Source: Laedolimicola ammoniilytica (GTDB taxonomy: Bacteria > Bacillota > Clostridia > Lachnospirales > Lachnospiraceae). From it: DNA of 64,000 bases. Positions 50,658-59,965 of this stretch are shown piece by piece. The DNA lies in the NCBI RefSeq assembly GCF_025567165.1, contig NZ_JAOQKC010000018.1:1-64000 (forward strand), read 5' to 3'. A model generated the notes under the pieces. That model ran no database searches. It was not told where the DNA came from and was given only the letters and a program-made list of their open reading frames with translations. Position numbers and translations under genes: made by a program. Within the stretch, counting starts at the first letter, position 1, and each line of letters starts with the position of its first letter.

Positions 50658-51572
50658 ATGCATGCTTTGAGAAGAATAAGAGAGAGAGACTGGCTGCAGG
50701 CAGGAGTCCTGCTTCTGGTATCAGCCCTGCTGATAGGCTGTCTGCTGGGTTTTGATCATCATGAAGCGGAGCGGGCAGACACAGCAGTGGCAACAGGCGT
50801 AGCGGAAAAACAGAGGGTGTCGGCCGATGAACTTAAGGTGACGTTTTTTGATGTGGAGAAAAGCGATGCCATTCTGATAGAGCAGGCGGACTTTCGGATG
50901 CTGGTGGATACCAGCTTTGATGATCGGGCAGATGTGATCCTGGATTATTTTTCAGAGCATGGAATTGACACACTGGATTACCTGATTATTACCCATTTTG
51001 ATAAGGATCATGTGGGCGGGGCGGATAAAATTCTGGATGCGGTCAAGGTAAAGCGTGTGCTGGAGCCGGACTATACGGTAGATAAGAAGCAGTACAGGGA
51101 ATACCGGGAAGCGATGATGCGGAACGGAATTGTGCCCTTGAGCGTGACGGCTGTGGAGCACAGAAAACTGGGCAAGGCGTCCTTTGCGATCTATCCGCCG
51201 GAACAGAAGCAGTATAGCGGAAATGATAACGATATGTCCCTGGTGATAAGCCTTCGGTATGGTAGCCAGAGCTTCCTGCTGACCGGAGACAGTGAAATGG
51301 AGCGGATAGCAGAGTTGCTTACGGAGCCGGAGCTGAATCTGAAGCATACGGTTCTGAAGGTGCCGCACCACGGTATTAAAGAGAAAAATTCAGCTGCGTT
51401 TCTGGAACAGGTTCACCCGGAGACAGCTGTGATTACCTGTAAGAATGAGTGGTACGTGTCAAGGTCTGTGAAAAAGACCCTGCTTTGCATGGACGCGGAT
51501 CTCTATCTGACCTGTCATGGGACGGTGACCTGTATCACAGACGGAAACACGATGGAGATTCTCCAAGAATGA
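50658..51572 (+). CDS. ComEC/Rec2-like metallo-beta-lactamase lipoprotein
   Basis: 304 residues. The N-terminus has basic residues then a hydrophobic stretch (about 12-24) ending LIGC, a lipobox-like site. The MBL domain follows with HFDKDHVGG (H113, D115, D117, H118), LTGDSE and VPHHGIKEKNSAAFLEQV. It resembles the stand-alone DNA internalisation-related MBL family that is like the ComEC C-terminal domain. An exported nuclease or hydrolase role is likely. ATG 50658 after AAAAGGG is preferred; upstream frame lies in the promoter region. Confidence 0.85.
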   Translation: MHALRRIRERDWLQAGVLLLVSALLIGCLLGFDHHEAERADTAVATGVAEKQRVSADELKVTFFDVEKSDAILIEQADFRMLVDTSFDDRADVILDYFSEHGIDTLDYLIITHFDKDHVGGADKILDAVKVKRVLEPDYTVDKKQYREYREAMMRNGIVPLSVTAVEHRKLGKASFAIYPPEQKQYSGNDNDMSLVISLRYGSQSFLLTGDSEMERIAELLTEPELNLKHTVLKVPHHGIKEKNSAAFLEQVHPETAVITCKNEWYVSRSVKKTLLCMDADLYLTCHGTVTCITDGNTMEILQE

Positions 51573-51636
51573 TATTTTGGCTTGAAAAATGGGCGGGATA
51601 CGATTACAATGGTAAATAGCGTATCTGCGCCCTTTT

Positions 51637-51709
51637 TGTATAACAGGAAAATCCTGTTATACAAAATTTTATCGCACTGCGGCGGAGAATCCTGCAAAGC
51701 AGGATTCTC
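51637..51709. repeat. Palindromic repeat element, copy A
   Basis: Two perfect hairpins, TGTATAACAGGA/TCCTGTTATACA (51637-51663) and GAGAATCCTGC/GCAGGATTCTC (51685-51709), flank the motif TTATCGCACTGCGGCGGA (51669-51686). The motif recurs at 60521-60538 with one difference. Both are in gaps between genes. Confidence 0.75.
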
Positions 51710-51739
51710 ATACAGACATTTAACGAGGAGGAAATGAAA

Positions 51740-52186
51740 ATGAGTAAAATTGATGAAATCCGTGCCGAGATGGTAAAGGCAATGAAGAACAAGGACAAAG
51801 ACAGAAAAGAGACGCTGTCCATGCTGCTTGCGGCTCTGAAGAATAAAGCGATTGACAAGCGCGCAGATCTGACTCCGGAGGAGGAGTTTGAGGTGGTTAA
51901 GAAAGAGATAAAGCAGACGAAGGAAACCATGGATCTGGCGCCTGCAGACCGTACTGATATCATCGATCAGTGCAAGGCCCGTCTGGCTGTACTTTCTGAG
52001 TTCGCGCCCGAGGAGATGAGCGAGGACGCTATCCGCGCTGTCATTCAGGAGGTACTCACAGGTCTTGGTATTGAGAAGCCCACCGGTAAAGATAAGGGTA
52101 AGATTATGAAGGAGCTGATGCCGAAGGTAAAGGGCAAGGCGGACGGTTCCTTGGTGAACAAAATCGTGGGAGAAATGCTGGCATAG
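51740..52186 (+). CDS. yqeY: GatB/YqeY family protein
   Basis: 148 residues, GatB/YqeY domain, all helical. Resembles the C-terminal tRNA-binding part of GatB, with QVLTGLG and VNKIVGEMLA endings. Its own function is unsettled, possibly in tRNA-dependent amidation or translation. ATG 51740 is chosen because AGGAGG (51726-51731) is two bases from ATG 51734 but eight from this one. The transporter gene follows by 11 bases. Confidence 0.92.
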   Translation: MSKIDEIRAEMVKAMKNKDKDRKETLSMLLAALKNKAIDKRADLTPEEEFEVVKKEIKQTKETMDLAPADRTDIIDQCKARLAVLSEFAPEEMSEDAIRAVIQEVLTGLGIEKPTGKDKGKIMKELMPKVKGKADGSLVNKIVGEMLA

Positions 52187-52197
52187 GATAAGACAAG

Positions 52198-53097
52198 ATG
52201 AAAAAGATACAGATCCAACATTCACTGCTGCTGCTTCTGACGGCAGTAATCTGGGGAACTGCTTTTGTGGCGCAGAGCGTCGGTATGGATTATGTGGGGC
52301 CCTTTACCTTTTTGTGTACCCGCTCCCTGATCGGCGGAGTGGCGCTTTTGCCGGTGATAGCCTTTATGGATCGGCAGAAGAGTAAAGAAGCACGGCTGGA
52401 GGAGAAAAAGCCGGAGAATAAAAAGATCCTGATTAAGGGCGGTATTCTCTGCGGCCTGGCCCTCTGCTTTGCCAGTGCCTTTCAGCAGTATGGTCTCCTG
52501 TTTACGACTGTGGGAAAGGCCGGATTTATTACAGCCTGCTACATCGTGCTGGTGCCCATCGCGGGGCTTTTCTTTGGAAAGCGCTGCGGCATCAATGTAT
52601 GGATTGGCGTGATTCTGGCTGTGGGTGGACTTTACTGTCTCTGTATTACAGAGACTTTGCAGATTGGAACCGGAGATATTCTGGTGTTTATCTGCGCGTT
52701 CCTGTTTGCGGCACATATTCTGATCATTGATCATTTTACGCCCTATGTGGACGGTGTGAAGATGTCCTGCATTCAGTTCTTTGTCTGCGGCATCGCGGCC
52801 GGCGTCGGGATGCTGGTGCTGGAACAGCCGAATTTTTCGGATATTCTGATGGCTTGGCAGTCCATTCTCTACGCGGGACTTCTGTCCAGCGGCGTGGGCT
52901 ATACCCTGCAGATCGTGGGTCAGAAGGACCTGAATCCGACCGTGGCTTCCCTGATTATGAGCCTGGAGTCGGTGGTATCGGTGCTGGCGGGACTTGTGAT
53001 TCTGCATCAGACCTTAAGCGGCCGCGAGGTACTTGGCTGCGTCCTGATGTTCGCGGCGATTGTGCTGGCGCAGCTGCCCGGGAAGGGAAAAGTGTAA
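52198..53097 (+). CDS. EamA family (DMT superfamily) transporter
   Basis: 299 residues with about 10 membrane segments in two EamA repeats: WGTAFVAQSVGMDYVGPFTF in the first and GVGYTLQIVGQKDLNPTVASLIMSLES (residues near 240-265) in the second. Members export metabolites such as amino acids or carry drugs. The specificity is unknown. It lies between yqeY and rimO; its own ribosome site AGGATAAG is modest. Confidence 0.92.
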   Translation: MKKIQIQHSLLLLLTAVIWGTAFVAQSVGMDYVGPFTFLCTRSLIGGVALLPVIAFMDRQKSKEARLEEKKPENKKILIKGGILCGLALCFASAFQQYGLLFTTVGKAGFITACYIVLVPIAGLFFGKRCGINVWIGVILAVGGLYCLCITETLQIGTGDILVFICAFLFAAHILIIDHFTPYVDGVKMSCIQFFVCGIAAGVGMLVLEQPNFSDILMAWQSILYAGLLSSGVGYTLQIVGQKDLNPTVASLIMSLESVVSVLAGLVILHQTLSGREVLGCVLMFAAIVLAQLPGKGKV

Positions 53098-53133
53098 CGC
53101 TTTGTTAAGGGCAGGTTAAGCTTCCGTTAATTG

Positions 53134-53174
53134 TACCGCAAACCTATTGCGGTATCAGAAATAGTAAATATAAT
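53134..53174 (+). promoter_or_regulatory. Inverted repeat over the rimO promoter
   Basis: TACCGCAA (53134-53141) and TTGCGGTA (53147-53154) form a perfect 8-bp inverted repeat. The 3' arm supplies the -35 TTGCGG, and TATAAT lies at 53169-53174 (16-base spacing). A protein site or a transcript-end hairpin are both possible. Confidence 0.5.
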
Positions 53175-53189
53175 GAAAGAGATTGATTT

Positions 53190-54518
53190 ATGAAAATTTT
53201 ATTTGTATCCCTTGGCTGTGACAAGAATCTGGTGGATTCCGAGGTAATGATTGGCCTTCTGGGCAAGAATGGCTTTTCTTTTACCGACAATGAGACCGAG
53301 GCAGATGTGATTGTAGTGAACACCTGCTGCTTTATCAATGACGCCAAGGAAGAGAGTATCAACACCATCCTGGAAATGGCAGAGTACCGGAAAGAGGGAA
53401 GCTGCAAGGCCCTGATTGTGGCCGGCTGCCTGGCTCAACGCTACAAGCAGGAGATCGTAGACGAGATCCCCGAGGTAGACGCGGTCCTCGGAACCACCAC
53501 CTACGATGCCATCGTGGAGACCGTAGAGAAGGTTCTGGAGGGTCAGAAAGAGCTTCATTTCGAGGACATCGACCGTCTGGTACCGGAGCAGGAAGGGGCC
53601 AGAACCTTGACTACCGGCGGCCACTACGCGTATCTGAAGATTGCGGAGGGCTGTGACAAGCACTGTACCTATTGTATCATTCCCAAGGTCCGGGGCAATT
53701 ACCGCAGCGTTCCCATGGAGCAGCTTTTAAAGGAAGCCCGAGGGCTGGCCGAGGGCGGCGTCAAAGAGCTGATTCTGGTAGCCCAGGAGACTACCCTCTA
53801 CGGAAAAGACATTTACGGCGAAAAGAAGTTGCCGGAACTTTTAAAGAAGCTGGCCAGGATCGGCGGTATCCAGTGGATCCGCGTACTGTACTGCTACCCG
53901 GAGGAGATCACCGAAGAGCTGATTCAGGTTATGAAGGAAGAACCGAAGATTTGTCATTATCTGGATCTTCCGATTCAGCATGCCTCCGATCGGATCCTGA
54001 AACGCATGGGAAGAAGAACCACCCAGGCGGATCTGAGAAATATCATCGGACGGCTCCGGGAGGAGATTCCGGATATCTGCCTGCGCACCACCCTGATTAC
54101 CGGTTTCCCGGGGGAGACAGAAGAAGATCACGAGGAACTGATGCGGTTCGTGGATGACTGCGAGTTCGATCGGTTAGGTGTCTTTACCTATTCTCCGGAG
54201 GAGGATACTCCGGCGGCAACTATGGCTGACCAGATCCCGGAGGAGGTCAAGGAAGACCGGAGAGCGGAACTGATGGAGCTGCAGCAGGAGATCGCTTTTG
54301 ACAAGGCCGACGCCATGACAGACCGGATTCTGGAGGTTATGGTAGAGGGTCAGGTGGCTGATGAGAATGCTTACGTGTGCCGCACCTATAAGGACGCGCC
54401 GGGCGTGGACGGTTACCTGTTCCTGAACACCGACGAAACCCTGATGAGCGGCGACTTCGCGAAGGTGCGCGTCACCGGAGCTGTAGATTATGATTTGATA
54501 GGAGAATTGGCAGAATGA
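53190..54518 (+). CDS. rimO: Ribosomal protein S12 methylthiotransferase RimO
   Basis: 442 residues, MiaB/RimO radical-SAM family. An N-terminal UPF0004 domain with VSLGCDKNLVDSE and NTCCFI binds one cluster; radical SAM C155-x3-C159-x2-C162 in CDKHCTYC binds the other; a TRAM domain ends the protein. CDKNLVDSE and the S12-type length mark RimO rather than MiaB. It overlaps pgsA by four bases. Confidence 0.94.
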   Translation: MKILFVSLGCDKNLVDSEVMIGLLGKNGFSFTDNETEADVIVVNTCCFINDAKEESINTILEMAEYRKEGSCKALIVAGCLAQRYKQEIVDEIPEVDAVLGTTTYDAIVETVEKVLEGQKELHFEDIDRLVPEQEGARTLTTGGHYAYLKIAEGCDKHCTYCIIPKVRGNYRSVPMEQLLKEARGLAEGGVKELILVAQETTLYGKDIYGEKKLPELLKKLARIGGIQWIRVLYCYPEEITEELIQVMKEEPKICHYLDLPIQHASDRILKRMGRRTTQADLRNIIGRLREEIPDICLRTTLITGFPGETEEDHEELMRFVDDCEFDRLGVFTYSPEEDTPAATMADQIPEEVKEDRRAELMELQQEIAFDKADAMTDRILEVMVEGQVADENAYVCRTYKDAPGVDGYLFLNTDETLMSGDFAKVRVTGAVDYDLIGELAE

Positions 54519-55057
54519 ATTTACCCAATAAATTAACCACACTGCGCGTGTTGATGATTCCGTTTTTTGTAGTATTTATGTTGACTGACCTGGGCGGTGC
54601 TGCTTCCAAATACATCGCCGTCGGTATCTTTATCGTGGCAAGTCTGACCGACCTTCTGGACGGCAAGATTGCAAGAAAATATAACCTGGTGACCAATTTC
54701 GGAAAGTTCATGGATCCGCTGGCTGATAAGCTGTTGGTCTGCTCCGCCCTGATTTGCCTGGTGGAAATGAACCGTCTGGCAGCCTGGATGGTCATCGTAA
54801 TCATTTCCAGAGAGTTCATTATCAGCGGATTCCGCCTGATTGCATCCGACAACGGCGTGGTCATCGCGGCCAGCTACTGGGGCAAGTTCAAGACCACATT
54901 CCAGATGATTATGATTATCCTTCTGATTCTGGATCTTGGCGGCGTGTTTACGACGATTACAACGATTGTGACCTGGGTGGCACTGATTTTGACCGTGGTA
55001 TCACTGGTTGATTACCTGGCGAAAAATAAAGGAATACTTCTGGAAGGAGATATTTAA
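54515..55057 (+). CDS. pgsA: CDP-diacylglycerol-glycerol-3-phosphate phosphatidyltransferase
   Basis: 180 residues, membrane CDP-alcohol phosphatidyltransferase. The motif D-x2-D-G-x2-A-R-x8-G-x3-D-x3-D is seen in DLLDGKIARKYNLVTNFG...DPLAD. It makes phosphatidylglycerol phosphate in membrane lipid synthesis. The start overlaps rimO, and pncC follows by two bases. Confidence 0.95.
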   Translation: MNLPNKLTTLRVLMIPFFVVFMLTDLGGAASKYIAVGIFIVASLTDLLDGKIARKYNLVTNFGKFMDPLADKLLVCSALICLVEMNRLAAWMVIVIISREFIISGFRLIASDNGVVIAASYWGKFKTTFQMIMIILLILDLGGVFTTITTIVTWVALILTVVSLVDYLAKNKGILLEGDI

Positions 55058-55059
55058 AC

Positions 55060-55560
55060 ATGGGAGAGCAGCAAAAGATGACGCTTGCAGAGGAAGTCGT
55101 AAAGCTTTTGGAGGAAGATGAGCTGACCGTAACGACAGCAGAGTCCTGTACAGGAGGCCTGGTGGCTGCGCGGCTGGTGGATGTACCGGGCGTGTCCGAG
55201 GTATTTAAGCAGGGCTTTATTACCTATTCCAACAAGGCCAAAAGAAAGCTTCTGAATGTGAAGAAGACCACGCTGAAGGAGGTCGGCGCAGTCAGCGAAA
55301 AGACAGCCCGTGAGATGGCCAAGGGCGCCATTCTGGCAAGTGGCGCGGATGCTGCTATCGCCACCACCGGCATTGCGGGCCCGGACGGCGGAACTGAGGA
55401 GAAGCCGGTAGGTCTTGTATACATCGCCGTATCTGTCCGGGGACAGATGTATGTGGAGGAGCACCATTTTGAGGGCGATCGTACAGAGGTGCGGGAAAGC
55501 ACCGTGCAGGCAGCCCTGGCCCTTCTGAAAAAAGGACTTGAGGAGACAGCAGTAGAATGA
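55060..55560 (+). CDS. pncC: CinA C-terminal-type nicotinamide nucleotide amidase
   Basis: 166 residues, CinA C-terminal domain only: TTAESCTGGLVAARL and TTGIAGPDGGTEEKPVG. The N-terminal half of full CinA is absent, so this is a stand-alone PncC-like enzyme for pyridine nucleotide salvage. It overlaps dut by four bases. Confidence 0.92.
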   Translation: MGEQQKMTLAEEVVKLLEEDELTVTTAESCTGGLVAARLVDVPGVSEVFKQGFITYSNKAKRKLLNVKKTTLKEVGAVSEKTAREMAKGAILASGADAAIATTGIAGPDGGTEEKPVGLVYIAVSVRGQMYVEEHHFEGDRTEVRESTVQAALALLKKGLEETAVE

Positions 55561-55994
55561 CAAAGACCATCAAAATCAAATATTTTACCGATAAAATCGA
55601 AAAGCTGGCCTACATCGGCGGCAAGTCCGACTGGGTGGATCTGAGAAGCGCCGAGGATGTGACCCTGAAAAAGGGCGAGTTTAAGCTGATTCCCTTAGGA
55701 ATCGCCATGGAGCTGCCGAAAGGCTACGAGGCTCATGTAGTGCCGCGCAGCAGCACCTATAAGAATTTCGGCGTAATTCAGACCAACCATATGGGCGTTA
55801 TCGACGAGACTTACTGCGGTGACAACGACCAGTGGTTTATGCCGGTTATCGCCATGCGTGACACGGAGATTCATGTCAATGACCGGATCTGTCAGTTCCG
55901 GATTATGGAGCATCAGCCGGAGCTTATCTTTGAAGAGACTGAAGTTCTCGGCCATGCGGACCGGGGCGGACACGGAAGTACAGGAAAGGCGTAA
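55557..55994 (+). CDS. dut: dUTP diphosphatase
   Basis: 145 residues, trimeric dUTPase. Motif 1 VDLRSAEDV, motif 2 PRSSTYKNFG, motif 3 GVIDETYCGDNDQW, motif 4 CQFRI, and motif 5 RGGHGSTG at the C-terminus are all present. It hydrolyses dUTP to dUMP. It sits in the rimO-ppk operon, six bases before ppx. Confidence 0.95.
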   Translation: MTKTIKIKYFTDKIEKLAYIGGKSDWVDLRSAEDVTLKKGEFKLIPLGIAMELPKGYEAHVVPRSSTYKNFGVIQTNHMGVIDETYCGDNDQWFMPVIAMRDTEIHVNDRICQFRIMEHQPELIFEETEVLGHADRGGHGSTGKA

Positions 55995-56000
55995 AAAAGT

Positions 56001-57542
56001 ATGCAGATTGTCACATTTGCGGCCATCGAGATCGGATCCTATGAAGTGAGCATGAAGATTCTGGAGCTGTCCTCGAAATATGGAATGAAAGAAGTCGACT
56101 ACATCCGACACGGACTGGAGCTGGGCAAGGACGCCTACAACCAGAAGGAAATCAGCAACGAGATGCTGGAGGAGCTGTGCGAGGTTCTGGAGGACTTCAC
56201 CCGGATCATGAAGGGATACCAAGTGGACGACTACCGGGCCTGCGCCACCAGCGCCATCCGGGAGACAAGGAACTGCCTTCTGATCCTCGATAAGATCCGC
56301 GTGCGGACCGGCCTGGAGGTGGAGATCTTAAGTAACTCCGAGCATCGTTTTCTGGGCTATAAATCCATCGCCTCCAACGAGGAATCCTTTCAGAAGATCA
56401 TCCAGAAGGGAACCGCCATTGTGGATGTGGGCGGCGGAAGTATCCAGATTTCCCTGTTTGATAAGGATGCGCTTGTTTCTACCCAGAACCTGCGTCTGGG
56501 CACCATGCGTATCCGGGAGCGGCTGGCAGAGATCGAGAGTCAGACCACTCATTTCGGAGATATTATCGAGGAAATGATCAACAATGAGCTGAAAAGCTAT
56601 AAGCGGCTTTATCTGAAGGAGCACGAGATTAAGCACATGATCCTGGTGGGCGATTATATCAATCAATTGGTGGATCAGAGCGGTCGTGCCAAAAGTGTGT
56701 CATTTACCAGGGAAGAATACCTGAACCTGTATGAGAAGATTCTGGCTGACGGCTCCCGGGAGAAGGCACGTGAGCGTCTGGGCGACATGGGAGAGAATCT
56801 GTCCCTGGTGCTGCCGGCGCTGATTATTTACCGGAAGCTCATCGAGGAGACCGGCGCGGAGGTCATCTGGGTACCTGGCCTGAATATCAGCGACGGTCTG
56901 GCCTACGACTACGCGGAGCGTAAGAAGATCTTCAAGCCCAGCCATAATTTCGAAAATGATATCATCGAGGCGGCCAAGAACATCGCCAAGCGCTACCAGA
57001 GCAACAAGACCCACCTTCTGGGAACCGAGTATCTGGCTCTGACCATCTTTGATAAGATGAAGCGGATTCACGGCATGGACAAGCGGGAGCGGCTGTTGCT
57101 TCAGATCGCGGTCTGGCTCCACGACTGCGGCAAATATATCAGCATGACCCATACGGCGGAGTGCTCCTATCAGATCGTCATGTCTACGGAGATCATCGGT
57201 CTGTCCCACCGGGAGCGGGAGATTATCGCCAATGCCATCCGGTTCGATACGGAGGAGTTTGTGTCCTTCGAAGAGTTTTCCATGGGCAGCAGCCTGGATA
57301 AAAACGACTACCTGCTTATCGCGAAAATCAGCGCGATTCTCCGGGTGGCCAATTCCATGGATCGCAGCCACAAGCAGAAATTCAAGAATGTTCGCGTGAC
57401 CTTAAAGGAGCGGGAGCTTCTGGTGGTCGTGGACACAGTAGAAGATATCACCCTGGAACAGGGGCTCTTCTCCCACAAGGCGGATTTCTTTGAAACCATT
57501 TTCAGTATAAGGCCCGTTATCCGGCAGAAAAGGCAGGTATAA
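56001..57542 (+). CDS. ppx: Exopolyphosphatase (Ppx/GppA family) with HD domain
   Basis: 513 residues. An N-terminal ASKHA fold with EIGSYEVSMKI, CATSAIRETRN and DVGGGSIQISLFD, then an HD-type C-terminal region with WLHDCGKYI. Ppx/GppA enzymes remove phosphate from polyphosphate or pppGpp. The polyphosphate kinase gene follows six bases later, which supports a polyphosphate role. Confidence 0.93.
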   Translation: MQIVTFAAIEIGSYEVSMKILELSSKYGMKEVDYIRHGLELGKDAYNQKEISNEMLEELCEVLEDFTRIMKGYQVDDYRACATSAIRETRNCLLILDKIRVRTGLEVEILSNSEHRFLGYKSIASNEESFQKIIQKGTAIVDVGGGSIQISLFDKDALVSTQNLRLGTMRIRERLAEIESQTTHFGDIIEEMINNELKSYKRLYLKEHEIKHMILVGDYINQLVDQSGRAKSVSFTREEYLNLYEKILADGSREKARERLGDMGENLSLVLPALIIYRKLIEETGAEVIWVPGLNISDGLAYDYAERKKIFKPSHNFENDIIEAAKNIAKRYQSNKTHLLGTEYLALTIFDKMKRIHGMDKRERLLLQIAVWLHDCGKYISMTHTAECSYQIVMSTEIIGLSHREREIIANAIRFDTEEFVSFEEFSMGSSLDKNDYLLIAKISAILRVANSMDRSHKQKFKNVRVTLKERELLVVVDTVEDITLEQGLFSHKADFFETIFSIRPVIRQKRQV

Positions 57543-57548
57543 AAGCGC

Positions 57549-59678
57549 ATGGACAAGAAAGAATTTACCAGACACGAGTACTACAGAAACCGGGAGTTGT
57601 CCTGGCTGGCGTTCAATGAGCGTGTGCTCAGCGAGGCGCGCGACAAAACGATTCCGCTTTTTGAACGGTTGAAATTTTTAAGCATCACCGCGTCCAATCT
57701 GGACGAGTTCTTTATGATCCGGGTGGCCTCCTTAAAGGATATGGTACATGCGGGCTACACGAAAAAAGATATCGCCGGTATGACTGCGGAGGAGCAGATC
57801 GAGGCGATTACGCAAGAGGTACGGGGCCTGGTGAGTCTCCAGTATTCTACCTATACCCGTTCCCTGCTGCCTGCTTTAAAGCAGAATGGGCTCCATGTGA
57901 TTCAGGAGCATGAGGCTCTGACCAAAGAAGAGGCCCGTTATGTGGATCGCTATTTCCGGGATAATGTCTATCCGGTGCTGACCCCCATGGCTGTGGATTC
58001 CTCCCGTCCCTTCCCGTTGATTCGCAACAAGACCCTGAATATCGGCGCATTGCTTCAGAAAAAGGGTGAGAAGGACGCCGAACTGGAGTTTGCCACTGTG
58101 CAGGTGCCCTCGGTACTGCCCCGTATCGTGCGGCTGCCAGACAGCGAGGATGGCACGAAAAATGTGATTCTGCTGGAGGAAATCATCGAGCGGAATATGC
58201 AGCAGTTGTTTTTGAAATACGATATCGTCAGCGCGTCTCCCTATCGCGTCATGCGAAACGCCGACCTGACCATCGACGAGGACGAGGCTGCGGATTTGTT
58301 AAAAGAGATTCAGAAGCAGCTGAAGAAACGTCAGTGGGGCGAGGCCATCCGGCTGGAGGTGGAGGAGAAGATCGACAAACGTCTCCTGAAGATTCTCTCT
58401 AAGGAGCTGGATATTAAAGAGCAGGCTCTGTATAAAATCAATGGCCCGCTGGATCTGACCTTTCTGATGAAAATGTACGGCATGGAGGGCTTTGATTCCT
58501 TAAAGATCCCGAAGCACATACCCGCGCCGGTGAAGGAACTGCCTGTGGACTGCAATATCTTTGACGAGATCCGCAAAGGTGATATCCTTCTACATCACCC
58601 GTACCAGACCTTCGATCCGGTGGTGAAGTTTGTGAAGGACGCGGCCAACGATCCGAAGGTACTGGCCATCAAACAGACCCTGTACCGTGTCAGCGGCAAT
58701 TCCCCGATTATCGCGGCCTTGGCCCAGGCGGCGGAGAATGGCAAGCAGGTTTCCGTACTGGTGGAGCTGAAAGCCCGCTTCGATGAGGAAAACAATATTA
58801 TCTGGGCGAAGATGCTGGAGAAGGCAGGCGCCCATGTTATCTATGGTCTGGTGGGCCTGAAGACCCACAGTAAAATTACCCTGGTGGTGCGCAGGGAAGA
58901 GGACGGCATCCGCCGCTACGTCCATTTGGGAACCGGTAACTACAACGATTCCACGGCAAAGCTGTATACAGATATGGGACTTCTGACCTGCTCCGCGCCC
59001 ATCGGCGAGGACGCTACGGCAGTCTTCAATATGCTTTCCGGTTATTCCGAGCCCGAGGGCTGGAACAAGCTGTCCCTGGCTCCGCTGTGGCTGAAGGATC
59101 GGCTGCTGGCTCTAATCCAGAGAGAGAAGGAGCATGCGAAAAACGGAGGCGAGGGCCGGATCGTCGCGAAGATGAATTCCCTGTGCGACCGGGATGTGAT
59201 TGTGGCCCTCTATGAGGCGTCCGCAGCAGGCGTACAGATTGACTTGATTGTCCGGGGAATCTGTTGCCTGAAGGTGGGCATTCCCGGCGTCAGCGAGAAT
59301 ATTCATGTGCGCTCCATCGTCGGCAATTTCCTGGAGCACAGCCGTATTTTCTATTTCTATAATAACGGCCTGGAGGATGTGTTCTGTGCCAGCGCCGACT
59401 GGATGCCGCGAAATCTGGAGAAGCGTGTGGAGATCATGTTCCCCATCGAACGGGAGGAGCTGAAGGAGGAGGTCATTCATATCCTGGATATCGAGTTGAA
59501 GGACAATGTGAAGGCTCATGTATTGCAGCCGGACGACACCTACGAGAAGGTGGATCGACGGGGCAAAGCAATTTTAAGTTCCCAGGATTATTTTGTGGAA
59601 GAGGCGAAAGAGAAGGCGAAGGCCGAGAAGTATGTGGTGAATCGTCGGGTGTTTATCCCTGAAGAACCGGCAGAATAA
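57549..59678 (+). CDS. ppk1: Polyphosphate kinase
   Basis: 709 residues, PPK1 family. Phospho-histidine H440 in LKTHSKITL, N-terminal YRNRELSWLAFNERVL, HHPYQTFDPV and the C-terminal DWMPRNLEKRVE are present. It makes polyphosphate from ATP, opposed by the adjacent ppx product. An open reading stretch continues in another frame just past the stop. Confidence 0.96.
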   Translation: MDKKEFTRHEYYRNRELSWLAFNERVLSEARDKTIPLFERLKFLSITASNLDEFFMIRVASLKDMVHAGYTKKDIAGMTAEEQIEAITQEVRGLVSLQYSTYTRSLLPALKQNGLHVIQEHEALTKEEARYVDRYFRDNVYPVLTPMAVDSSRPFPLIRNKTLNIGALLQKKGEKDAELEFATVQVPSVLPRIVRLPDSEDGTKNVILLEEIIERNMQQLFLKYDIVSASPYRVMRNADLTIDEDEAADLLKEIQKQLKKRQWGEAIRLEVEEKIDKRLLKILSKELDIKEQALYKINGPLDLTFLMKMYGMEGFDSLKIPKHIPAPVKELPVDCNIFDEIRKGDILLHHPYQTFDPVVKFVKDAANDPKVLAIKQTLYRVSGNSPIIAALAQAAENGKQVSVLVELKARFDEENNIIWAKMLEKAGAHVIYGLVGLKTHSKITLVVRREEDGIRRYVHLGTGNYNDSTAKLYTDMGLLTCSAPIGEDATAVFNMLSGYSEPEGWNKLSLAPLWLKDRLLALIQREKEHAKNGGEGRIVAKMNSLCDRDVIVALYEASAAGVQIDLIVRGICCLKVGIPGVSENIHVRSIVGNFLEHSRIFYFYNNGLEDVFCASADWMPRNLEKRVEIMFPIEREELKEEVIHILDIELKDNVKAHVLQPDDTYEKVDRRGKAILSSQDYFVEEAKEKAKAEKYVVNRRVFIPEEPAE

Positions 59679-59684
59679 GAGAAA

Positions 59685-59868
59685 AAATAGCAAAATCTAC
59701 GATGGAACCGGACTTCGCAACAAGCTCTGCCTTGATCTGGCGAAAGAGGTGGGGGTATCCTTTGCCGTGGAGGCCAAGTGGTGGTTCAACGAGCGGGACG
59801 GTCAGGATCTGACGCCCTATCTGCCGGTGTTCGAAGACGTGACCTTCGAGGCCTCCACAGGAGAATAG
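59685..59868 (+). pseudogene. Orphan coding-like fragment after ppk
   Basis: In one frame about 60 codons stay open with well-formed protein character: KIYDGTGLRNKLCLDLA, then FAVEAKWWFNERDG and LTPYLPVFEDVTF, ending at TAG 59866-59868. There is no ATG, GTG or TTG start with a ribosome site. It looks like the tail of a lost or frameshifted gene, or a stretch shifted from the ppk frame. I do not recognise the family. The rest of 59869-59965 is promoter. Confidence 0.45.
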
Positions 59869-59896
59869 GAGAAAGTAAAAAAGGAAAAGTTATCCA

Positions 59897-59925
59897 TGGC
59901 AATTTCCGGCGGTTCGTGGTATAAT
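59897..59925 (+). promoter_or_regulatory. Promoter of the lipoprotein gene
   Basis: TGGCAA, 17 bases, TATAAT, with an extended TGG just before the -10. Confidence 0.55.
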
Positions 59926-59965
59926 CATCCCAGCTTGCAAAAGGAAAAGACGGGAGGAAGATCAC

